From the NCBI GenBank assembly GCA_004194705.1, contig SADC01001200.1, forward strand, positions 1 to 64,000: a DNA stretch of 64,000 nucleotides, read 5' to 3'. Numbering within the stretch: the first letter of the stretch is position 1; the number at the start of each line of letters is the position of its first letter. Source of the DNA: Ditylenchus dipsaci. Its lineage: Eukaryota > Nematoda > Chromadorea > Rhabditida > Anguinidae. Positions 22,201 through 37,200 of this stretch are shown here, in pieces. Under the pieces are notes generated by a model. It ran no database searches. It worked only from the letters and a program-made list of their open reading frames with translations, and had not been told where the DNA came from. A program made the position numbers and the translations under genes.

Positions 22201-25200
22201 GATGGCAAAACAACATGAAATGTCCAAATGGGGCAACTTTTCTGGCCAATGGGGCAACTTTTCTGCTTTTTGACTGGAAATTAGAAAATGGGGAGACTTT
22301 TGTGGCAAATGGGGCAACTTTTCTGCTTTTTGATTGGAAATTTGAAAATGGGGCAACTTTTCTGGAAAATGGGGCAACTTTTCCGGCAAATGGGGCAATT
22401 TTTATTATATTTCCAATTATTACACAACTTTTGGTGATAGATCATGGTTTGTTTTTGATTTTTAACAAACCATAATTTTACAGGCCAGCCAGGTAGATAT
22501 CCACTTGAGCCCAGGAAAGGGTTTCTGGTTTGTCCAGATTTCAAAGTGTAATGGGTGAAATCGAAATTTCGGTCCTTCTTCAAACTTTTTGTTCACACTA
22601 AAAAAAGCTTTAAAAATACTACACAAGATGGCTTGAAGAAGTTTCAGAAAATGGGTGGACACTGGACAGTTACAATCACTTTAATAAATAAAAATAATCA
22701 AAAAGTTTGAGCGAGATTAAGTTTTTCATGAAAATGACAAAGTTTTATATTTGAAAATGACTTTTTTTTCTTAATATCAGAATTTATAAATTACATCAAA
22801 AAACGACCTAAAAATTTTCTAGCTAAGTATTTCACACCAATATGCCCCTTTTTTCAAAAAATACCGAAAATACCGATGATTATCTCTAAGTTTGTATATG
22901 GTGACAAATATAAGATTGAATTTGACTAAATTAAATATCGTTCGAAGGTGTGCCATGGAGAAGTTTAATTGAAAGTTGGTTCAATTTCAAGTTATGACAA
23001 GAAAAACATTTTTATAATTACGGTGCCCATTATGGTCTACTACCGTTCTATTATTCAAATAAAACATTTTATGTTATGGACGGTGAACGGCCGGCAGGCC
23101 GGACGGGGAATTTTTAAAATCGGACGGCAGGCAGGACGGCCGGAAAAAATCTCAAAAGACAGAGACGGTACGCCGTCCAAATTTCATAAATGTGCCCCAC
23201 TATGGTTGTAGGTAAATAACTACACCTTTCCAGTAAAACGTAATTATCAGACTCGTCTAAAATCGGCGATTACTCTCAATGAGTCAACAGGATTTCGTCA
23301 TTCTGTTTTTCCCGATAATGTCTACCGTATTTCCTCTAATATAACCACCGGTGGGTTTATTTTTCAAACCCCTTCTGAGGGGTGGGTTTATAAGAGTCAT
23401 TTTGAGATTTTGTGGCTTCAACCAATATCCAAAAAGCGGAATTGGTAGAGCTCGCGGGAACTAAGAAAACGCAAAAAACAGCTTTGCAGAATATTTACTC
23501 TGTTCCGAGATACAGACACTGGAAGTTGAGGGGGTGGGTTTATTAGAGCGGGTGGTTATATTAGAGGAAATACGGTATTCCACAGTCGACTTTTTTCATA
23601 TCTTATAACATACCCATAGCTACCAGTCTCAGGGGCACGTTATGGAAAAAGTCGACTGTGCCATGTTTTAAGCCATTGAAGGCGAAGGTGACCAAAACCT
23701 TTTTAAACTAAAAGTATGACCTCTGCTCAGCATGTGACATTTGTGCTTTTTACTTAATTAGCTTTTCACTTAAACCAACATTTCAACCCTTTTAAGTAAA
23801 AATTCCGTTTGATTCAGTGCTTATTGTTTTGCTTTTTTCGGTATCGAAGAGAAAAAGATTTTTAAAGGGGCATGCTCACCTGTTTAAATTTGTCCCCGCC
23901 AATTAAAATATTTTTCTGAATTATTGAACTTCTTTACGCATTTTTCAACTTGATTTCTAACAAAACTATACCAAAAAATTAGATTATAGGCCTTGTTTTG
24001 TTAGAAACCAAGCCAAAAATGCGTACAGAAGTCTAATGGTTCGAAAAAAAATTGGAAAAAATTGAATTGGTGGGGATAAATTTAAACAGGTGAGCATGCC
24101 CCTCTAAGTGAAATTTAAAAAAATCGGAATTCTAAAATAATATAAAAAAAAGAATACTTCCCTTTGTCTATTGTTGTTTTGCTCTTTTGGTATTAATTTG
24201 ACTGCTTTAAAAAGTTATCGTTATTAATTCGCACCTTTCAAGTAAAGCCTAACTATTCAAGTAACCTATCCTTCTTCTCCAGTAGTGACAGACTCTATTG
24301 TACAAGTGAAAAGATGGGTAGTTAAAGAGAGCTGGTTTGAAGAGGTGTCAAGGAGGGCACATCCCCCTCTGGTCAACAATAAACAATTCATGAAAGCGAA
24401 AGGGTTGAGTGCAAATTTCCATTTTTTCAATGTGTTCGTTTTCCAATGAAGCTCAATAATCTATCAATATTCAACTAAATTTGGTACTTTTTCGGTAAAA
24501 ACCCAATTCGTCCCAACCGCAACTTTTGGTCGCCCTGATGTTTTTGGCTCAGGCGCAGAGTAGGCCAACGTATGTTAGGATGGAATAGAATGTGTTTTCT
24601 CCTAATTTTTTAGGTTTTGCTTAGATGAAGGGTAGACCAGTACGTTATGACGGGCTCAAACATATTTTTTCTTGCTTTTGATCGAAGTTACATTGTTCTT
24701 CTAAAAGATATGTTTTCATGCATCGAATTTCAGGGCATGCTAGAAATGAGTTCTCCTAACAGAACTTTTGCTTGATCAATGTTAGCAAATTCAAATAAGC
24801 ATTTGCTTGTATCTAGATTTGAACTATTGTGTGAGTTTAGTTACAGTTGACAGTTGGAATCAGGGCGAGTCTGAATTAAGACGAGTTGGATGTCGTTTCT
24901 TTTGTAATCTTTACATAAAGCATCTGTTTTTGTTAATTATTGTTAAGTTGTTTTGTTAAGTATAAAAAAGGTATTAGCCCGTAAAATGTATGTGTTGTGT
25001 GCGTGTTTTGTGGGGTCAAAGTAACTGTTGGCAACTCTATTTTTATTTTTTAGCTTTATGGTTCGAACTTCTTAATAGCTCTCCATGATCTCCAAAAAAG
25101 TAGTTTATTCACAAACTTTTGTGTTTCGTTTTATTTTCATAGTAGTTTCCATCAAAATTTGCTACATAAACGCACAACTCTTTGACTCACACGGTAGCAT

Positions 25201-28200
25201 CTTTGGGCCACCAGCCAGAGATCAGAATCTCAGAGAAGCACCAGCTGAACGCTTTATTTCTGACGCCGCCGACCAGTTGAAGTCCAAACTGCTTGCTAAC
25301 CTTAACAAGTATTCCGTCTCAGCCAAATCAGCTGGTCGAACTAAAAGCAGTACTAATGAACAGGTGTTTGTGGATGATGATCGTCTAGAACCACTATTGC
25401 CGTCAGCCAACGAAAGAGAAGACACACCATTGCAACAAGTACGTTTTTAAGATACGTTCGCATAAATTCGCGTACTTTTTAACGCGGGAAGGGCTGTAAT
25501 TTTTTTTCATCGCTTGGAAAAAAATTATGTTTGCACCATTTGGTAGCTGAGATTCAGGGCCTCAAAATGATCTATTAACAAGCTATATGTGATAAGAAAG
25601 TATTAGATAAAAATGCTCAGGTACGCAATCAGGTCGTCCCTCGACAAAGTTATATCAGATATAGCTTGTTAATAGTTCATTTTGAAGCCATGAATCTTAG
25701 CTACAAAATTGTACAAACAGAATTTTTTTCCAAGAAATGAAAAAAATTTAGTCCTTCTCTCGTTAAAAATACGCTTAGATTAACGCTTGGGCCGACACAT
25801 TATGTGAACGTAGCTTTAAGAATTTTACTTAAAGGAGCATGTTCACGCAGTCACTTTCAATTGTTGCAATTTGAATTCCCGGGACCAATCCTACAACTGG
25901 AATTTCACCACGAAATATTTTTTCAAATAAATATTTTTTGCTTTTCAAGCAAATTCCTTTTTTGTGGCCTGCTATTTTTGTTCCAAGTAACCCGCCTGCA
26001 CCACCTGATCCGGTTTTATGTTTTTGTTTCAGGTAAATCGATTGTATTCAGAGTGTTAGTAGGGAACGCGATCGCATTCTTTCGCTTATAAGTGCTCCAA
26101 ATTCTTATTAGATATGTTTTTCTAGTTAATTCGCCGTTCATTTCTTTTCTCTTGTGTGTCATTTTCAGGTTGTTTGCAAGCGCACTTTGGCTGATCAAGG
26201 ACGCCCAGAAGTCGTGTTTCCAAACTCACAACCCTCCAAAATAATCAGGAAGCCGAAGTTCGAAATGGGCAATCTGCTGAAACTGCCGCGACGGCTGCGG
26301 CTATCACTTCCGGAAAGGGCGAGGTCACCTACCGCCTTTATGTCTGTTCAAGTTAGTGTTTGTCTCAATGTGCTCCAAATTTTCATTAGATAAGTTTTTT
26401 TGATCTTATTCGCCGTCCATTTCTTTTCTTTTGTTGATCCTTTTTAGGATCGGAGATCAGTTCAGAATTATGTGGCCTTCACAATGTGTGATTGTTAATG
26501 GACATGCTTCTTCGCTGTTTTTCAGGTTCTAAAGCGGTGATCAATCATTCAGTGGAGCATGGAGATATGTCGAAGTTAAAGGGCATGCCCGTGCGTTTCA
26601 AAAAGTTAAGGCGGGGACCAGCAAATTTTTTTGAATCCTCCCATTTTTCACTCGTTTTGCGTCAAATCTAATATTAATGACCCTATACTACTTTTAAAAA
26701 CTAGGCAGAAAACTTAAAAAATCTGAATGCGGATGCATGTGAAACTTGATCGAGAAAGAAAAAAAGTGCTGGTCCCCGCCTTTTCTCCGTGTCGGGCACG
26801 GGCATGCCCCTTTAAGTGGCCGTCTAGAAGTCTTGATAGCTCGAGTTAATTAAATTTGATTGATTTCCTCTTTCATTCAGTGTTGGAAATTTCAGAATGT
26901 TTTTCATCGGCATCACCTCAAGGCACTGACCTCGAAAATTCCGGCACTGGTGCCGTGCGTGTAGCTGCCCGTGCCGCACCGATGCCATTTACAATACTCT
27001 CATCATACGCTTGCTTCCTTTTAGATATCTCGCAAAGACGTCTGGCGTGGGAAATTGCTCATTGTGACCAAAATATGTCCGCAATTACAAAAATTTGCTG
27101 AGTGAGACCGAAAAACCTTGCTGCTTTAGTAGCGCGTGCTTTTCTCATCAGCGTCTCTTCAGCTATTTAGGAATATGTTGCCTCTGTCTGACGAGGGAGG
27201 GACTTCGGATGAACTTTTTATGCGCTCATTCTTGTAGAGCGTGACCAAATTTGTTTGTGAATTTGGCTCTACGTTCCCTCCGCTTCCATTTGAATTTGAC
27301 TGCGTGAATATGCTTCTTTAGGCTCTTTGGGTCTCTTTGGCTCTCCGCCTCTGAAAGTTAACAAAATTATAAGAGTGACCCATGGGTCAGAATTTAGATG
27401 AATTTTTTCAGCGCTTATTTCTTGTACTTAAAAATCATGGTATGGGTATGGAGGTGTTTTTAGAACTTTGAGTGACCCTTTTACCGCTTTTCGTTGACTT
27501 TCATAGCTAGAGAGCCTGATTTGTAGGGAACTTGGGCACGCTGTACAAACATACCCACAAAAAATTGTTATTGAAGTTCACTAAGGCCACAGCCAGGGTC
27601 GCTTCCTTCTAAGAAGATGCTCACTATGCTTGGCTCAGACATGTGCTATGCGAAAGCACACAACTTTCCGGCATTGGACAAGAAAAACAAGTGCGCTAGG
27701 TGGACTGCAACATGGCTGTTTCCAAGAAAGACGAAAACCCTTGTTTGTTATTAATCTTCAGATTTACCGCTGTTATAGAGAGACTGCTGTCGAATAAAGG
27801 ATGTTCTTGAACTACTTGTACTCTATTTGCAATGTTTTGGTTTTTGGGGAGTCGGATGCACTCACAACTCTAAATTTGTGGTATTATGCGAATAAAAAGA
27901 AAATATGAAATTAATGAGCACAATGTGTATACGGGGAACAAGAATGAGATCAAAACCTTATTGCGGGATCCTCCTTTCGGGAATGCGCTATTCATACCTA
28001 ATTTTGGAAAATTATTACCGACGACCAAGCATTAAAATAGATGTGACTCACTAAACCACCATTTTATGTCGCTTTCTCGATACTTTCACTTCATTTATGA
28101 CCGTTAAACGACTGTTGATTACCATTGATGACGACTGATATCCACAAGTTTCACTTTCTTTTCGTCCCAGTAGAGTAGGTGAGGAGATAGCGTCCTGTAG

Positions 28201-31200
28201 GGTCTGACATACGTGAAAAACATGAGAAAATTCACACAGACAACCTAAAAAGGATCAACAAAAGAAAAGAAATGGACGGCGAATAAGATCAAAAAAACTT
28301 ATCTAATGAAAATTTGGAGCACATTGAGACAGACACTAACTTGAACAGACATAAAGGCGGTAGGTGACCTCGCCCTTTCCGGAAGTGATAGCCGCAGCCG
28401 TCGCGGCAGTTTCAGCAGATTGCCCATTTCGAACTTCGGCTTCCTGATTATTTTGGAGGGTTGTGAGTTTGGAAACACGACTTCTGGGCGTCCTTGATCA
28501 GCCAAAGTGCGCTTGCAAACAACCTGAAAATGACACACAAGAGAAAAGAAATGAACGGCGAATTAACTAGAAAAACATATCTAATAAGAATTTGGAGCAC
28601 TTATAAGCGAAAGAATGCGATCGCGTTCCCTACTAACACTCTGAATACAATCGATTTACCTGAAACAAAAACATAAAACCGGATCAGGTGGTGCAGGCGG
28701 GTTACTTGGAACAAAAATAGCAGGCCACAAAAAAGGAATTTGCTTGAAAAGCAAAAAATATTTATTTGAAAAAATATTTCGTGGTGAAATTCCAGTTGTA
28801 GGATTGGTCCCCGGGAATTCAAATTGCAACAATTGAAAGTGACTGCGTGAACATGCTCCTTTAACTTAGCCATGTAAATAAGGTCATGTGCATGAGCCTG
28901 AAATACAGTATTCCTGTAATTTAACACTTTAACACTAGCTACAAGATCACACCAACTGCACATTTTTTCAATAAAGAAAAAAGTTATGGCCATTCATGAG
29001 TAAGGAGGTGTGCCAAATAGCCGCAATCATTTGCCTACATCTAGGAAGCATTTATCAGGTACAGTCGAATCTCTTTAATCCGATATACTCGACAACTCGA
29101 CATCTTGCCGACACTTGATTTGGCCAGGTACTCGACACTTTAAGGAAAACGACACCTCGATAACTCGACAACCTCAGATGGATCCACTGGGGGGTCGGGT
29201 TTAAAGAAGTTCGACTGTACAGAAAATGCTGTAATCTTAAGTTTAAAATCATTGCTTTCCGTTTGAATTATCACTCAAATTCACTGACCCTGTTTCAAAG
29301 CTTTTATTGTTTATAAAAAAAACTTCGAATCATTTTTAGAGTGTTACAGCTCCAGTGCCCAACTTATTTGGAAACATCTTTAGTGGATCTCCAACACCCC
29401 CAGCCCCACCATCATCCTTTGTGCCACCACCCCTAGTGTTCCCAACCCTGCCCCCTCCACCCTCATTCACCTCCTTGGCACCCATTACTCTACTCTCTCT
29501 GTTCAACCCTACCACTCCATCTCCCTCACCCCAACCTCCCGCTGCTCAAATAGTGCCTCAACAATCTATCGTCAGGAACTACTTTGCACAATCTCCGCCC
29601 AAAACTACTCATCCTCCAATAGGCAGCCAGACTCACTCCAAGCCCCATCATAAATGGCAAAAAGTGCCATCAGCCAATCACCAACCAGACCATAGTCGCA
29701 ACTATTACTCCACCGGACAAATACCTGTGTTCTTGAACAGAACGACTACTAATGCTCCAGAGGATTTGGCGATGGTGGAGGAAGAAGAGCGTGTCAATTC
29801 AGCCCAAGCCGTCGGCAACTATCGCCGTCGAATGTACAAACAAATGCAGAAGCAGAAGAAGCAGGTGAAAAGTGGGAACGATGCATCATCCAGTCAAGCT
29901 CTACCAGACAAGGTGGAACTGCTAAAGAGATTGACTGCCAATGCTAATGGAAGTCTGTTGCTGTTGATGTTGAATGATGAAAATAGCAAAACAAGTGGAT
30001 CTAGAGAAAATGAAGACGAGGTCTGTTAGAAACTAAGTTCATGCAGATAAAACCTTCATGATCATCGTTCCAACATTGATCAATGATTGATCAATCTAGT
30101 CCGAAAAAAACGGGAGTTCCTATTTTCCTTTTAATTTTTCAAAAAATGAACCATTTTATACTTTTAAAAGCTATCTTGGTTTTTTCGAAAAGCTAAAGGC
30201 AAAATCGGAATCCTTGTTTTTTATTAATTTATTTTTCATTCTTTCACCAAAAGCATCAAAAATTATTACAGCCACACTGTTTTATGGGTTATCTAAAGTC
30301 TATGTGAAAGATCTTTTATGGAGTATCTATAATTTGGTGCTATCTAAAAGTCTGTGTTCGATACTAGGAGCGTGTTTATGTCCCCAATGGGCAGTTTACA
30401 GACTTTAAAAGTAATTTTTTGTAATTTCGAACCACACTTTTTACCTCGATTTCTGAACCCTATTTTATTTATGCCTATCGTGTAGAAGAGGTTGTTCTAG
30501 GCGGGGTTTTACTGATTAAGTGTCGGAAAAAGTCAATTTTTCAGGGGTTACTGCTCGCTGCTAAGGACAGACTGGCGAAATTCAATCTTTTTTTTTATTA
30601 TTTTACAGCAATTGTTGAGAGTATGCATACAACATGATATGTCGTTCGACGCGGTAATTCTGTAAAAAAAATTCTCAACACCCCGCCTCGTAAAAACCCG
30701 CCTGAACCAATTTTCTTTACACGATAGACATAAATAAAATAGGGGTCAGAAATCAAGGTAACAAAATTTCCTTACACCTGGTCCAAAATTACAAAAAATC
30801 GCTTTTAAAGGGTATACCAGCGTTACACTGCAAATAAAGGCGGAACCAGCATTTTTTCAAAAATTTTAATTGTTTTCACTTTTTTCATTTGAGATCTTAT
30901 ATTTATGACGTTATCCTACTTTTAAAGAGCAGGCAGAAAACTTTTGTTGGATCAGGTAGAATGTTTATGGAAAATGGTCAAGAAAGAAAAAAATTTGTGC
31001 TCCCCGCCTTAATTGCAGTGTAACCCGCTGGTATGCCCCTTTAATGCATTAAAGGTAGGGTGAAACTTTTTAAGGAGATAGTCTCGACATGAAAGGATTT
31101 TTCCAAGTTTCGTTTTTTTCTAATATGGTCCTACAGCTATATTTTGTCGACAACTCGGTGTTGCGATTTCAGACAAACTTGTGCAGTATTAAAAGTTGGA

Positions 31201-34200
31201 TTAGCATCATCAATATCAGAACTTCAAAATTCATTCAAAAAATACAGTAAAAATTGAAATGAAATATGACACTAATCAACCTTTTTTGATGGGTTTTCCC
31301 CTTTTTCATTTCAATTTTTAGTGCATTTTCTAAATAAATTTTGAATTTCTGATATCGATGATGTTAATACAACTTTTAATTCTGCGTAAGTTTGTCTGAC
31401 ATCGCAACACCAAGTTTTCCACAAAATTTGTCTCTAAAGCCACATTTAAAAAACACAAAACTTGGAGTAATCCTTTCGTGTCGAGACTATCTCCTTAACA
31501 GCTTTCACCCTCCCTTTAAGGGTTTTGAAAAAAGATTTCTAAACAAAAAAACTATCGTATATTTTTATGCAGGATTCCAAAGAAAGACGAGCAGGTGAGC
31601 TCGCCCGTTTGCTAGGATTGGACAACAATAGTAGTCCTGTGCCTACACAAACTTCACCGCCATCTACAACTAGCAGATCAGAAAACAAAGACAAGTCGCT
31701 TCACTTAGCAGATGGTTGGTTGAGAAGCTTGACAGCATCTTCGCCCGGCATCCATTTGTTTTTTCCGCAGCCACAAGGCCTGGCCAGAGATGAGTCCAAC
31801 TCTGTGAATCAGCCAGCTTCTGTAACACTAGCACCACCTGTTGTGACTCCTGATCTATTGCCTACCTCTGCCCCTTACACTCTACCTCCCTTGCTGTCAG
31901 AGTATGCCAGACCAGTGACATCAACAAGTGCAAGTCCATCTGGTCGTAGAAGCACCCACCAGCCTGAAACCTATGTCAGAGACTTGAATGATTTGGGAGA
32001 AGATTATGATCTGGCCAACACTATTGGTGGCAAAGATGCTGGAAAAGGGGAGGAAGAGGACTATGAAGAACAGGTCAGAGATATTTATTGAGGCACTAAA
32101 GCCATTGTAGGTTGGCATTAATCCAACCCTCTCATGAAATACTTATTTATGCTTTCAGAATTCTCATTGTTAAAGTTTGTAAAAAATGACCATTTAAGGC
32201 AAAGTGCCTCTCAGATCCCAATTCTTGTTCGTAAAATTTTTGACGCTAATCGTTTTTAACGTCCGCTAGCCTGCATTCGCCTAGGCACAAGCCACGAAAA
32301 ATTAGTAAACGTACGCTGGCCTATCCTACGACTAAGTTAAAAACAACAACAAGGGGATATAAGGGTCCTGACTTTAAATAGGCGAGTTGGGAGTTGTGTG
32401 AGGTGAGGTACTTGAGTTGATAATTCATGGTGGATCAAGTACCTGCTCATAGTTTATTTAAACTAAGACCTGTTTTACCATTTTAAGTTCTTCTGCAGTC
32501 AAAATTTCGAGTGCTAAATTTTTTTAAGCAAAAATAATTGTGATATACAGTCAGAGCCATGCCCATCAGCACCCACAACGTGTGCGTCCAACTCAGCTCT
32601 CGGCGCAGCTACTTGGCTGGGTGGTAATGCCAAAGATCCAAATGCGGATGAGAACACTGAGATGTGCAACAGTCGACGATTGAGTGCTTTGATACAGGAT
32701 GTAAACAGTTAGTTTAGACCAATTCAATATTAAAACCGTTATAGACCATTGTGCCTGGAGACCCCGAAGCTTCTAAACGAGCAATTCAAGGCAGAGCTGA
32801 GGCAGAATTTGGCGGATTCTACAATGTGGTTTGTGGCACTGGCTTCTATAGCTACATAGCTCACACAGGTTGTGTCTTTTTATCCATTTTAAAAAACTTT
32901 TCGTGACGTGCGTGCAGTATTTTTCTGAGGACACTTTTTGGACCTGTGAGTGATAGTAAGTGAGAATGACATTTGTCCTCACAGCTTGTGCGTGAGAATG
33001 AGAATTAAAAAAGTTTTTATTCTCAGTGAGAATCTCAATGAGAATTAAGCCAAAATCGGAGCTTTTTGAGAGTGTGGACCTTTTTTTGGCCTGTGAGGGA
33101 GAGTGAGTGAGAAGGAATTTTGTCCTCATTGGCTTTGAGTGATAATGAGAATAATTTTTTTTGTTCTCACCGTCAGTAAGTGAGAGTGAGAATTAAAAAA
33201 AAACCCTGTGAGTGAAAGTGAGTGAGATTCTCCCTCGGAGTGAGCTGAGCAAAACGCTGCGTGCGTGACTTTTATGACTGCTGATGTAGAATTTTATTGG
33301 GAGCAATATCAAACGAACTTTTTTAAAATGGGTAATTCTTTTTCTTGGGGCAAATATGCTCTTTTTTGGGGCAAATTTTTCTTTCGACTGATTTCATTAT
33401 TTTACTCAACTTTTTTCAAAAGTGAGGACACCATTATGTAGCCCTCCGACTCAAGTTTTTAATGAGGTATTGATTGTAGCATCATCTTTGCAAAATGTAG
33501 CACAAAAAGATAAAAGTATAAACCAAATTATTTTTCTGACTTGCTTCATAATTTTACCTTTTTGTGCTGAAGTTTGCGAAGATGATACAATAGTCGATGA
33601 ATAATTAGAAACTAGAAGAGCAGGGCTACATAATGGTGACATCACTTTTGAAAAAAGATGAGAAAAATTAATGAAACAAGTCGAAAGAAAAATTTGCCCT
33701 AAAAAGAGTAAAATTTGCCCCAAAAAAGTATATTTGCCCCAAGAAAAGGATTACCCTTTTAAAATACCAAATAAAAGTTATAATTTTAGAGTATGGTCGA
33801 TTTGCATTTCAAACGCTCTTTAAAATATAACTCAGTGTCGAATTTCTAATTCCACTCGACAAGAATAAAATTTGAATTGTTACAAATTGAATTTTGTTCA
33901 AATGTTTGTTGTCTTGGGTGGAATTTGAAATTCTACAGTGATTAGGACTTTTAAACAGCACTTTTATTGAATCAAATTGACCATGCTGAAAAGTCCATGC
34001 CGAACACAGAATCCGTCAAGAAAACTTGCTAAGAAACGCAAAACAGTCAGTTTTCTGAAGTGTTTTCCATTTTTATATAATTTTTACATTTTTACACCCT
34101 TTTGAAATATTATATGAAATCCAAAGTTTTATGGGGCGTATCTAAATTTTTTCAGCAAAAAGTCTTAGTTTTGCAGCAAAATATCTTAATTTTGCAGCAA

Positions 34201-37200
34201 ATATTTTTTGCAGAAAATTGTCTTAATTCTGTTAAGACCTGAGTGGACTGAATTAGACCTTTCTTAATCATCCCAACTAAGTTTACTGTTATAACTAATA
34301 AGTCAAGAGTAGAACTCCACTCAGGTCAAAAATTACTTACTGGTCGAGTAGAATCACGAATAACTCTTGATCCTAAACTCTACTCAACCCGTTTCGAGTT
34401 TAGGTAAGATCAAGAGTAACTTTTAATCTGCTGACTCTACTAACCCACCTAAAAACGACTCCTGGGATATCGTGTTCAATGTGTGCGATTAGACTTCTAC
34501 GCTAAGTGACTAACGAAAAAATAAAATTGACGAAATTTGAAACATGGTTTCAGTGGCTCTAAGTAGCATGTCGAATGAAATTTATACTTTAGTTGAGTCT
34601 ATGATAAGAGGATCATCCAATAAACACTTTTCAGTAATTCAAAAAAAGTTTTAAGTCGTTTTGATTTGCAGATGAGTTCTGCCTAGCCTCTACAAATGAC
34701 ATCAACTGCTACGTGTTCTCTCCAGTCTGCAGTCTTCGCTTAGGATTCGCTGCTGGCATTGGTCGTAGAAGGACGTCTGCCACGGAGCAGCCAGCAGTTC
34801 AAGACAAAGAAGGTTTAGAAACAACAAAAGAAAGCATAGTTCATTTCAAAGGCTAGTCAACTCCAAAAAGTACTATTCTGCTAGGAGGCGCAAGGCTTTC
34901 CTCAACAGGAATTAGAATCCTGATCATATTCTAGGCATACTTATGGCTAAAATAAAAAAAGGCCGAAGAAAAAAGTTATGATCTTTTGAAAAAACGAAAT
35001 TTTTTGTTATGGCCTGTTCACATACTGAGAGTGGGAGTGAGAGTAAGGGGGCGTTCACAATGCTCCTTACTCTCACTCCCACTCTCACTCTCGGGTGTTC
35101 ACAATGCTTTTTTCTTTTGCCTAAAAATAATTAAATTATTTTTTTATTTTTTAAATTTGTTCATAATATCATAGATTGCGACCACATATTGTGAAAAACA
35201 AACTATATTTGATTTAAATAGGCAAAAAAAGTTAAAGTGGTTCAGGACACCAATCGTCTCCATCTCTTTTGGACTAGGTTGAGAACAAAGAGATGAAAGA
35301 CGGGGACGCCATGACGATTCTCTGGGAATGGATAGCTCACGCAATTCACCACAACCAGCTGTATCCAGCGTTCGAAATTTCTCTATACATTCACGTAGAT
35401 GGTGTTGAGAAGGCTATTTTAGACGTTTAGAAAACCGTGAACACACTGAGTGTTGAATTATCCCCACTTGCTCTGTCAGTTTATTGCATTCAAGCGTTGG
35501 GAAAGGATGGCATCTTTACTCTCTTGGAGTTAAAAGAAGATATCAGAATAATTTAAACAACTATGAATCGGGGCTCGGATAAGGAGAAATAAATGAAGCA
35601 TCGAGAACATAAAATAATGTTAAAAATGCCGTGAAACCTCTATTAATAGTTCTGTGTCCATTATAGGAATTTTACGAGACATTATACCGATACATTATAA
35701 CGGTACAACAAGCAATCTTTTCTCGTAATTTACAATATTATGAACAAATTCAAAAAATAAAATATTAAAATGATGAGTTAAATGCAAAATAAAAAAATGT
35801 ATTGTGAACACCTGAGAGTGGGAGTGGGAGTGAGAGTTAAGGGTGTTCACAATGACAACTTACTCTCACTCTCACTCTTACTCCACTCTCACTCTCACTC
35901 TCAGTATGTGAACAGGCCATTAGACCCTGTATTTTTGTTTAGTTAATTGATAAATTTTCTTTAATTGTTCAGTCATCGACACGCCTTCTGGTTTGGTTTC
36001 GCCCAGCTGCGTAACACTTTAAGTGTTTATAGCTTATTTTTAGCAACAAACATAGAGAAAATAAAAAGAATAACATAGAGCACAAGAAAATTTCGAGATC
36101 CCAGATTTAGATATCTTTTCAAAAAATAGCCTTTGCACTCTTAAATTTGGATGCATATCCCGAAAATGTAGTCGAGTTTCGTTAAATCGGCACCTCTCCC
36201 TCAAGTTCATTCCAGCCTAGTGTCCGACACTTTGGGCCTATTCCACAAGTAGGGGTTTTTGCCTTGGTCCGCCTCCCCCCATTTTTTAAATATTTTAGTG
36301 AAATGCCAAGAAAGAAGATACAGTCAAACCTCGATTAAACGACCCCCACCTCAAGTTCGTTCCCTTCTAGGGTCCGACACTTTTTTTAACCCCATTTTCA
36401 AAATATTTTATAGATTCTTTTTTAACAGTCTGGTCGCAAATATCGTAAGGATTCCGATTTCGCAGATCTTTTTTCCGAAATCTAGAGTTTTCGCTATTAA
36501 AAAATCAAAACATCGATTTAACGACTCCCCTTTTGAAAATTAGAGGGTCGTTGAATCGAGGTTTTGATTTTTTAATAGCGAAAACTCTGGATTTCTGAAA
36601 AAACGATCGGCGAAAGCGGAATCCTTACGATATTTGCGACCAGACTGTTAAAAAAGAATCGATAAAATATTTTAAAAATGGGGTTAAAAAAAGTGTCGGA
36701 CCCTAGAAGGGAACGAACTTGAGGTGGGGGTCGTTAAATCGAGGTTTGACTGTGGTTGATGTGCTGCTGAGGAATGAAATTGTGTAGATAAGCTCCTTGA
36801 GCTAATGTCAGAAATTTATGCTAGAGCAAAGTTATGTTGTTGAGTTACAATTCCAGAAAAACTTTGTAGAAAAATAAGTCAAAGTTGTTAAAAAAAATTG
36901 CAAAAAACAAGAGGAGGGACCAAGGCAAAAAAACCCTACTAAGGCCGACAATTTTATACCTCTATTTTTGAAATCTTTCACCAGTAATGATTTATTCTTG
37001 TAGTCCGAAAAATTGCGAAAATTCTGATTTTGCCGATTATTTTTTAAAATTAAAATCTCGAAAATTGTGCCGTAGACCCGCGGGTATTCAATAAACCGTC
37101 ACCCCTTTTCAAAATCAGGTGCCTGTTTATTGAATACCCGCGGGTCATTACGGTCAATAACCTAGGCGGGAACAGACTTGATGGAGTGAAGCGGTTTTAA